This document shows, piece after piece, positions 6,499-10,960 of a stretch of 10,960 nucleotides of DNA. The stretch spans positions 1-10,960 of the forward strand of contig CAKQZO010000048.1 in NCBI GenBank assembly GCA_934293835.1, given 5' to 3'. The translations under genes were made by a program, and so were the position numbers. The DNA is from an uncultured Lacticaseibacillus sp. GTDB taxonomy: Bacteria; Bacillota; Bacilli; Lactobacillales; Lactobacillaceae. Below the pieces are notes generated by a model. That model was given only the letters and a program-made list of their open reading frames with translations. It ran no database searches and was not told the origin of the DNA. Positions within the stretch are counted from its first letter, which is position 1. Every line of letters starts with the position of its first letter.

Positions 6499-6513
6499 AT
6501 TCACCACAAGGCC
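6476..6513 (-). terminator. Hairpin terminator shared by convergent genes, embedded in coding sequence
   Basis: GGCCTTGTG (6481-6489) pairs with CACAAGGCC (6505-6513). An inner TGAA/TTCA pair (6491-6494 with 6500-6503) extends the stem past one mismatch and leaves a 5-nt loop. Read on the minus strand the stem is followed by five Ts (plus-strand A at 6476-6480), a typical intrinsic terminator for the flavodoxin gene. Both stop codons (plus TGA 6496-6498, minus TGA 6503-6501) lie within the structure. It has no T-tract on the plus side, so termination of the plus operon is less certain. Confidence 0.75.
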
Positions 6514-6989
6514 GTCACATCGAGGCGCCGAACCGCGTCTAATATCGGCTGAACGACGCGGCGCCCGGTTTCACAATCATCTTCGTCGCGATACCCTTGC
6601 ACGCGCAGCCGCACGCGTAGGCGCAGCGGCAACGGCGCCAAGGCGGCCTGGCCGCGCAGATAATAAAACTGCGGCGGTAAGTCGCACACATGAAAGTTGC
6701 GGTCGCGAATGCGCGCCACCTCATGTGTCTGCAACGGCAAGACCCCGGTGCCAAAAACCAACAGCGCCTCCGGGAGCACCGCTTGATAGCGCCGGTAGAA
6801 CCGCCGAAAGCCCGCCACCTGCTTGCCCATCACGTGGCCCCCATAGATCACCAACTCACACTGGGCAAGATCCGCTTCGGTCACAAACTTCGTGTCCAGG
6901 AGTTCACAATGGAGCCCTTTGGCGATCCACAAGGCGAATTGCTGGGTGAAGCCGGTTTGTGATTGGTAGACGATCAAGATCTTGGCCAT
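6501..6989 (-). CDS. Flavodoxin-domain protein, HemG-like
   Basis: The product is a 162-residue cytoplasmic flavoprotein candidate. It opens with a beta strand and FMN-phosphate loop ('ILIVYQSQTGFT', 4-15), then 'CELVIYGGHVMG' (44-55). 'FYYLRG' (108-113) is typical of the Flavodoxin_5 group that includes menaquinone-dependent protoporphyrinogen oxidase HemG. The frame can be extended to ATG 6998 and GTG 7007, but GGAAAGG (minus strand 7005-6999) is 9 nt before ATG 6989 and overlaps or abuts the earlier starts, so I chose 6989. The C-terminal third is unusually arginine-rich ('LRLRVRLRV', 122-130). It is divergent from tpx across 124 bp holding two promoters, a setting consistent with redox or stress physiology. 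No other heme-synthesis gene is here, so a true HemG role is doubtful and a general flavodoxin reductase role equally possible. Confidence 0.85.
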   Translation of the reverse strand: MAKILIVYQSQTGFTQQFALWIAKGLHCELLDTKFVTEADLAQCELVIYGGHVMGKQVAGFRRFYRRYQAVLPEALLVFGTGVLPLQTHEVARIRDRNFHVCDLPPQFYYLRGQAALAPLPLRLRVRLRVQGYRDEDDCETGRRVVQPILDAVRRLDVTALW

Positions 6990-7018
6990 TGCGCTCATCC
7001 TTTCCACTCATTGATTCA

Positions 7019-7048
7019 AGCATAGCAAACCCAACAGGCGTGACTCAA
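7019..7048 (-). promoter_or_regulatory. Candidate extended -10 promoter of the flavodoxin gene
   Basis: On the minus strand TGcTATGCT gives a -10 at 7024-7019 with the extended TG. TTGAGT (7048-7043) lies 18 bp upstream as a possible -35. Confidence 0.5.
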
Positions 7049-7060
7049 CTTTAACGCTCG

Positions 7061-7069
7061 TGTTACACT
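7061..7069 (+). promoter_or_regulatory. Candidate extended -10 promoter of tpx
   Basis: TGtTACACT (7061-7069) is an extended -10 about 45 bp before the tpx ATG. No good -35 is visible. The two divergent -10 boxes (flavodoxin and tpx) are only about 40 bp apart, so a regulator bound between them could act on both. Confidence 0.5.
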
Positions 7070-7113
7070 AAACTTAGCAATTTGTTGGCGCATCGCATTC
7101 AAGGAGGCTTTTT

Positions 7114-7608
7114 ATGGAAATCACCAGACACGGCACCCCACAACAGACGAATGGTCAACCGCCTCGCGTCGGGCAACCACTCCCCGCGTTCACCGTCACC
7201 ACCGCGGACAGTCAGCCGTTCACCCCAACCGCGCTTGCCGGGCGCTATAACCTGATCAGCGTCGTGCCCGACATCGACACGCGCGTTTGCAGCATCTCGA
7301 CCAAACACTTCAACCAATCGATGGACCAGTTCCCAAACATTGGCTTCTACACGATTTCAACCAACACGGTTTTGCAACAACAGAACTGGTGCGCGGCTGA
7401 AGACGTCGCCAACATGCAACTACTCGCCGACGTAGATGGCACCTTCGGCAAGGCGCTCGGCTTATATGTCGCCGAGAACAACACCGATGCCCGCAGCGTC
7501 TTCATCGTTGCGCCTGACGGGACGATCGCTTATCGGCAACTGATCCTCGAACAAACCGAAGAGCCCGATTACGCCAGCGCCTTGGCGTTTCTCGACGCCC
7601 ACCGTTAA
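7114..7608 (+). CDS. tpx: Thiol peroxidase, atypical 2-Cys peroxiredoxin
   Basis: The 164-residue cytosolic enzyme reduces hydroperoxides using thioredoxin. The signature 'SVVPDIDTRVCS' (49-60) places the peroxidatic cysteine at C59. The resolving cysteine is C93 in 'NWCAAEDV', 34 residues later, the same spacing as C61/C95 of E. coli Tpx. R127 in 'DARSVFIV' matches the conserved active-site arginine. Length is normal for Tpx (about 165-168 aa). AAGGAGG (7101-7107) lies 6 nt before the ATG. The gene has its own promoter and a strong hairpin after its stop, so it is monocistronic. It is divergent from the flavodoxin gene. No PerR- or Spx-type site was confidently seen. Confidence 0.96.
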   Translation: MEITRHGTPQQTNGQPPRVGQPLPAFTVTTADSQPFTPTALAGRYNLISVVPDIDTRVCSISTKHFNQSMDQFPNIGFYTISTNTVLQQQNWCAAEDVANMQLLADVDGTFGKALGLYVAENNTDARSVFIVAPDGTIAYRQLILEQTEEPDYASALAFLDAHR

Positions 7609-7616
7609 AGTCATCC

Positions 7617-7666
7617 AAAAAGCTCCTAGTCAAAAATCCGAATTGGGATTTTGACTAGGAGCTTTT
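7617..7666. terminator. Long bidirectional terminator between tpx and fumC
   Basis: The arms at 7618-7639 and 7646-7666 pair almost perfectly over about 21 bp (core GCTCCTAGTC / GACTAGGAGC), with one bulged A and a GAATTG loop at 7640-7645. TTTT ends the right arm (7663-7666), and the AAAAA at 7617-7621 gives a T-run for the minus strand. It begins 8 bp after the tpx stop and ends 18 bp before the fumC stop, so it can serve both. Confidence 0.88.
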
Positions 7667-7684
7667 GCATCGCGTAGGCACGCC

Positions 7685-9058
7685 TTAGCGGTGGTCTTGA
7701 TTGGTCAACTTCAAGGGGTCGACCCATGCATCATATTCGGCGGCGGTCACCTGGCCAGATGCCAGCGCGGCTTCCTTGAGGGTAGTGCCTGCCTGCTGAG
7801 CGGTTTGGGCGATCTTAGCACTAGCTTCGTAACCGATGTGTGGTGACAGCGCCGTCACCAGCATCAGCGAGTGCTCGACCAGCTGGCGCATCCGCAATTC
7901 GTTGGCCTGCAACCCTTGCACTAACAGCCGGTTGAACTGATCGATGCCACCAGTCAAGAGCCCAGTTGATTCTAGGAACGTCGCGATGATGACCGGTTTA
8001 TAGACGTTCATCTCGAAGTTACCTTGCGAATCGGCGACTCCGATCGTGACATCGTTGCCGAAGACGCGCGTCGCGATCATCGTCAGCGCCTCTGCTTGGG
8101 TCGGATTGACCTTGCCTGGCATGATCGAGCTCCCCGGTTCGTTCGCCGGAATCGTGAGCTCACCGTACCCGCCGCGCGGCCCGCTGGCCAAGAAGCGAAT
8201 ATCGTTGGCGATCTTGAGCAAGTCGGCCGCCAGCGTCTTCAGCGCGCCGTGGGCAGTGGTCAGCTCCGAATGCGCGGCCAGGCCGTGAAACTTGTTGGCC
8301 ATCTCTTCAAAAGGCTGCTTGGTCAGCGTCGCGATCGTTGCGATCATCGCGTGGGTGGCCTCAGGAGTCGTGTTCAGGCCGGTGCCAACAGCAGTACCGC
8401 CTAACGGCAACTTCGCCAGCTGCGGTTGCAGCTGCCGGAGCGTTGCCACGTCTTGTTGCAAGGTGGCGACCCAGCCAGAGACCTCTTGGCCGAACGTCAA
8501 CGGCGTGGCATCTTGCAGGTGGGTCCGGCCCAGCTTGACCGTCTTCCAGTAGGCGACCTGCTTGGCCTCGAAACTGTCGATCAAGCCTTCCACCGTGCGG
8601 ATGAGCTGATCGAGCGCCGCCCACGCGGCCATGTGCATCGCCGTTGGGAAGGTATCGTTGGAGCTTTGCCCGCAGTTAACATGATCGTTAGGCAAGACCG
8701 TCTGGTGACTGTTTTGACTCGCCAAATGGGCCAAGACTTCGTTGACGTTCATATTGGTTTGGGTACCGGAGCCGGTCTGGTACACGCGCAAGGGAAAATG
8801 CGCGGCAAGCTGCTCGTCAGGCTGTTTCAATAGCTCCTGGGCGGCGGCTTCGATCGCGCTTGCGAGCGGTTGGGCGATCGTCTGCGCCTGACCGTTCACC
8901 CGCGCCGCGGCGGCCTTAATCGTGATCAGCGCCCGAATCACCGCAAGTGGCATCTTGGGGCCAGTTGCAAAATTATGCCGCGAGCGCTCAGTTTGTGGCC
9001 CCCACCAAACATCATCAGGAAGCTCAACGGGACCAAGAGAATCATGTTCAATACGCAT
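7685..9058 (-). CDS. fumC: Class II fumarate hydratase (fumarase C)
   Basis: The product is a 457-residue soluble enzyme, homotetrameric in the family, that interconverts fumarate and L-malate. The N-terminus 'RIEHDSLGPVELP' followed by 'WWGPQTERSRHNF' is typical of FumC rather than aspartase or argininosuccinate lyase. Substrate-site blocks are 'GSGTQTNMNVNE' (96-107), 'HVNCGQSSNDTFPTA' (126-140), 'GRTHLQDATPLT' (177-188) with the H180 general-acid/base region, and the superfamily signature 'GSSIMPGKVNP' (309-319) carrying the catalytic serine loop. Length is near E. coli FumC (467). GGAGGAA precedes the ATG at 9056-9058. In lactobacilli fumarase usually works in a partial, reductive or citrate/malate-linked TCA branch, but no partner enzymes lie here. 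Upstream is the corA-like gene on the same strand, 102 bp away, with paired dyad repeats between them. Confidence 0.96.
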   Translation of the reverse strand: MRIEHDSLGPVELPDDVWWGPQTERSRHNFATGPKMPLAVIRALITIKAAAARVNGQAQTIAQPLASAIEAAAQELLKQPDEQLAAHFPLRVYQTGSGTQTNMNVNEVLAHLASQNSHQTVLPNDHVNCGQSSNDTFPTAMHMAAWAALDQLIRTVEGLIDSFEAKQVAYWKTVKLGRTHLQDATPLTFGQEVSGWVATLQQDVATLRQLQPQLAKLPLGGTAVGTGLNTTPEATHAMIATIATLTKQPFEEMANKFHGLAAHSELTTAHGALKTLAADLLKIANDIRFLASGPRGGYGELTIPANEPGSSIMPGKVNPTQAEALTMIATRVFGNDVTIGVADSQGNFEMNVYKPVIIATFLESTGLLTGGIDQFNRLLVQGLQANELRMRQLVEHSLMLVTALSPHIGYEASAKIAQTAQQAGTTLKEAALASGQVTAAEYDAWVDPLKLTNQDHR

Positions 9059-9090
9059 CTAATTCCTCCAAAAATTTACGGTACGTTGAT

Positions 9091-9130
9091 TTGCGGCAAA
9101 CGCACCTGCCTCAAGGCTATCTTGCCGCAA
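9091..9130. repeat. Paired TTGC-S-GCAA dyads upstream of fumC
   Basis: TTGCGGCAA (9091-9099) and TTGCCGCAA (9122-9130) are exact reverse complements of each other, and each is itself a palindrome around one central base. Their centres are 31 bp apart, about three helical turns. They sit 33-72 bp before the fumC start codon. This could be a pair of operator sites for a dimeric regulator, or a 9-bp hairpin with a 22-nt loop acting as a weak terminator of the corA-like gene; no T-tract follows it on the minus strand. I could not place a confident fumC promoter here. Confidence 0.55.
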
Positions 9131-9160
9131 CAGTCGCCACGTCGTCAATAGCACGGCGCA

Positions 9161-10093
9161 CTAGAAATAATCTTTGCGCTTCAACAGCCAAGCACACACA
9201 CCGCACAACAGCCCCATGACAGCCAACAAGATGAAGAAACCCGCCTTGCCGGTGTGCAGCGGCAACCACGTGTTCATCCCCCAGATCCCCGACACGATCG
9301 CCGGAATCGTCATGATGATCGAGACGCTCGTCAAGACCTTCATGATCAGGTTCAGGTTATTGCCGACGATCGCCGAAACGGCCGTGTTATATTGATCCAG
9401 CAACTCCCGGGCACAATTAGCCACCGTCAGGACCTGCCCACACTCAACGTTCACCGCATGCAGCCGGTAAAGATGCTCGTCGGTGGTGAAATAGCGCGCG
9501 GAAGCCATTAACTGATGCATGACCGCCTGAGTCTGGGTCAGTGCGGAATCAAAATACACGAGGCTGCGCTCTAGCGCAATGATCTCATACAAGATCGTGT
9601 TGCGACTCGCCGTTGCCAATCGTGCCTCCATCGCCCGCGTTTGCACATCCATCGCATCGACATCTTTGACGAAGGCATCAAGGATGGTCTGCATTAACGC
9701 CAAGGCCAAATCTTCGGCATCGGTCACCGGCATTGGCTTGGCCACGAAATCTGCGATGACCGCAAGCGGTGCCTGCGCCACGCTGATCAGGCGCTTACTG
9801 CTCAAAATCAACGCAACCGGGCGGGTTTCAAACACCCGATCGCCTTGCGCGTTATGGGTGGCGATGGGCACCCGCATGACGACTAAGCCGGGATGTTTGG
9901 CCAACTGGCGGATGCCGACCGTCCGCGGGTCTTCATGCGGATCGAGTCCGGCCTGCAAATAATCAAAAGGGAGCCGGTACTCCGCATCAAGGGCCGCAAG
10001 CTCCGCTTGGGTCGGCGCCGTCACCCGCAACCAATCTGCAGGGGCCGTGGTTGACTGTAGTTGCCGCTTGGAAATCTGATAATGCTGTAACAT
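9161..10093 (-). CDS. corA: CorA family magnesium/divalent cation transporter
   Basis: The product is a 310-residue membrane channel of the CorA/MIT family, which forms pentamers that admit Mg2+ and sometimes Co2+ or Ni2+. A long cytoplasmic N-terminal domain with helical, acidic segments (about residues 120-240) is followed by two C-terminal membrane helices (about 250-271 and 285-305). The hallmark GMN motif (272-274, in 'SGIWGMNTWLP') sits at the end of the first helix, with W in place of the usual Y before it. The tail is basic (KRKDYF). The frame extends to a GTG three codons earlier, but that GTG is part of the GAGGTG ribosome site, so ATG 10093 is preferred. The same-strand gap to fumC lacks a clear terminator, so some read-through into fumC is possible. 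Confidence 0.93.
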   Translation of the reverse strand: MLQHYQISKRQLQSTTAPADWLRVTAPTQAELAALDAEYRLPFDYLQAGLDPHEDPRTVGIRQLAKHPGLVVMRVPIATHNAQGDRVFETRPVALILSSKRLISVAQAPLAVIADFVAKPMPVTDAEDLALALMQTILDAFVKDVDAMDVQTRAMEARLATASRNTILYEIIALERSLVYFDSALTQTQAVMHQLMASARYFTTDEHLYRLHAVNVECGQVLTVANCARELLDQYNTAVSAIVGNNLNLIMKVLTSVSIIMTIPAIVSGIWGMNTWLPLHTGKAGFFILLAVMGLLCGVCAWLLKRKDYF

Positions 10094-10103
10094 CGCGTTC
10101 ACC

Positions 10104-10148
10104 TCTTAAATATCTTACCATGATTATAGGAATTAAAAATATTTAAGA
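10104..10148. repeat. 10-bp inverted repeat centred on the corA -10 box
   Basis: TCTTAAATAT (10104-10113) and ATATTTAAGA (10139-10148) are perfect reverse complements separated by 25 bp. The centre of symmetry (about 10126) falls within the corA -10 hexamer. The block lies in a short A/T-rich island of an otherwise GC-rich region, between the divergent corA and exported-protein genes. It may be an operator; no known regulator motif is recognised. Confidence 0.55.
10123..10128 (-). promoter_or_regulatory. Consensus -10 box of the corA-like gene
   Basis: TATAAT on the minus strand (10128-10123), about 30 bp before the ATG. The -35 position has no good match at 16-18 bp; TTCTTA at 15 bp spacing (10149-10144) overlaps an arm of the inverted repeat. 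Confidence 0.55.
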
Positions 10149-10175
10149 ATGTCTGTTTGGGAGACATATTCGCGG

Positions 10176-10181
10176 TACAAT
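10176..10181 (+). promoter_or_regulatory. Candidate -10 box of the exported-protein gene
   Basis: TACAAT (10176-10181), about 34 bp before the ATG at 10215. The corresponding -35 region (around 10153-10159) is T-rich but a poor match. Confidence 0.4.
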
Positions 10182-10214
10182 GGATGATATCTAATCCACT
10201 GGAGGAGGACGACC

Positions 10215-10960
10215 ATGCGACGACGCAAACGGCGCAGACGACATACCGGGCTGTGGCTGCTGGCAATTGGTTTGATTGCCATCGTAGCCGGGACACTATT
10301 CTTGATTTTTCGCGGGGCCAAAGTTTCCGGCCCCGATGCCGAGGAATCCGCATCAAACCGTGTCATCGACACAACCCCCACCGCAACGCACGCCCAGGCA
10401 GGGACTTACACGGCCAAAGGCGATGCCAACGACCCTGACGGCGAAGCACTCAGTGTCAGGGTTTACCTGCGCATTCAACAAAATGGCCATTACCGCCGCG
10501 AACTCCAAATCAAGGGCGATTCGCTTCGTTCGATCATCGATAGCGGCACCTACAGTGGTTCCGCCAAGACGCTCAAGCTCACCAGCAGCAGTGCGGTCGT
10601 CTTCACCTACCACAGCGCCAAGGCCATGCGCGCCCAAACTCCGAGCACTACCTCTCGTTATGGTGGTGACGACAGCAGCTACCCGACCTACCTCACCACG
10701 GTATTGAACAACCGGATCACCCTGAAAAAAAAGGTCGCCCAAACCTACCGTTATGTGCACACCACCCTCGACCTCAAAACCAGCATCCACGCCATCCCCA
10801 CCGTCAGTGCTGCGATCGCAGCGCACGGCGATGGCGATGATACTGCCAGCACGAGTAGTCAAGCTTCTTCAAGCGCCGCAACGCTCGAAGAAGACGCCAA
10901 CCGTCACTCAGAGGCAACCAGCAGTGCATCCACCCTCGACCGCTCTAGTGCCACAAAGGC
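10215..10960 (+). CDS. Unrecognised membrane-anchored, Ser/Thr-rich exported protein, 3'-truncated by the window edge
   Basis: An uninterrupted frame of 248 codons starts at ATG 10215, preceded by GGAGG (10204-10208), and is still open at the right edge. Residues 2-9 are nearly all Arg/Lys (MRRRKRRRRH). Residues about 12-32 form a single hydrophobic helix ('GLWLLAIGLIAIVAGTLFLIF'), giving a type II anchor or uncleaved signal with the rest outside the cell. Residues about 62-195 look like a beta-rich domain ('GTYTAKGD', 'VRVYLRIQQNGHYRRELQIKGD', 'TYRYVHTTLDLKTSI'). From about 205 the sequence becomes Ser/Ala/Thr/Asp-rich and low in complexity ('DTASTSSQASSSAATLEED'), like a wall-spanning linker. 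No family is recognised, and no cleavage or LPxTG site is visible in the part present. It is divergent from corA. Confidence 0.82.
   Translation, partial: MRRRKRRRRHTGLWLLAIGLIAIVAGTLFLIFRGAKVSGPDAEESASNRVIDTTPTATHAQAGTYTAKGDANDPDGEALSVRVYLRIQQNGHYRRELQIKGDSLRSIIDSGTYSGSAKTLKLTSSSAVVFTYHSAKAMRAQTPSTTSRYGGDDSSYPTYLTTVLNNRITLKKKVAQTYRYVHTTLDLKTSIHAIPTVSAAIAAHGDGDDTASTSSQASSSAATLEEDANRHSEATSSASTLDRSSATK

Noticed and set aside
6990..7007. Alternative flavodoxin starts at GTG 7007 or ATG 6998
   Set aside because: The ribosome site GGAAAGG overlaps the first and abuts the second. ATG 6989 has correct spacing and begins right at the flavodoxin fold (MAKILIVYQSQTG).
10094..10102. GTG start three codons upstream for the corA-like gene
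   Set aside because: The GTG is part of the GAGGTG ribosome site serving ATG 10093.
10353..10862. Minus-strand frame of 169 codons opposite the exported-protein gene
   Set aside because: The plus strand has a ribosome site, Arg-rich start, membrane helix and an uninterrupted frame to the edge. The minus frame is Gly/Val/Arg-rich, as expected of an antisense shadow.
1..10960. Mobile elements, CRISPR arrays, tRNA or rRNA genes, defence or toxin-antitoxin systems
   Set aside because: No transposase or integrase, no regularly spaced repeats, no tRNA-like cloverleaf and no recognisable defence motifs were seen. Composition looks even across the window apart from short A/T-rich promoter regions.

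Overview
The window reads as chromosomal DNA from a GC-rich member of the Lactobacillaceae, plausibly a high-GC Lacticaseibacillus-type species. I infer this from strong AGGAGG ribosome sites, the preference for C or G in third codon positions, and the gene set: an M3 oligoendopeptidase, BioY plus a regulatory BirA with no biotin-synthesis genes, Tpx, FumC and a short CorA. Species assignment from sequence alone is tentative. I see no tRNA, rRNA, CRISPR array, transposase, phage gene or replication origin.

Layout, left to right. The end of an amino-acid (cystine-like) ABC transporter binding protein enters from the left edge and is followed by an intrinsic terminator. Next is a pepF-like zinc oligopeptidase on the plus strand, facing a DyP-type heme peroxidase on the minus strand across a perfect 16-bp hairpin. 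A minus-strand operon follows: bioY (biotin uptake), birA (biotin ligase and repressor) and a CHY zinc-finger gene whose start overlaps the birA stop. Its promoter (TTGATA-N17-TATACT) is overlaid by an inverted repeat AGTAACC-N16-GGTTACT, which fits a BirA operator. This gives a closed biotin-sensing loop within the window. Divergent from it is a plus-strand pair of translationally coupled genes of unknown function, the first with a YdeI/OmdA-like C-terminus.

The second half holds a HemG-like flavodoxin-fold gene (minus), whose terminator hairpin lies inside the end of the facing gene. It is divergent from tpx (thiol peroxidase, plus). A convergent fumC (class II fumarase, minus) follows across a long bidirectional hairpin, then a CorA-type metal transporter (minus). 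Finally, divergent from corA, there is an unrecognised membrane-anchored, Ser/Thr-rich exported protein that runs off the right edge.

Functionally this is mostly housekeeping: peptide and amino-acid nutrition, vitamin acquisition, peroxide defence (DyP, Tpx, possibly the flavodoxin), a fumarase and divalent cation transport. The less ordinary signals are regulatory: the BirA operator, a 10-bp inverted repeat centred on the corA -10 box, and paired TTGC-S-GCAA dyads upstream of fumC. The three poorly characterised proteins also stand out. I did not find convincing evidence of a new multi-gene system.
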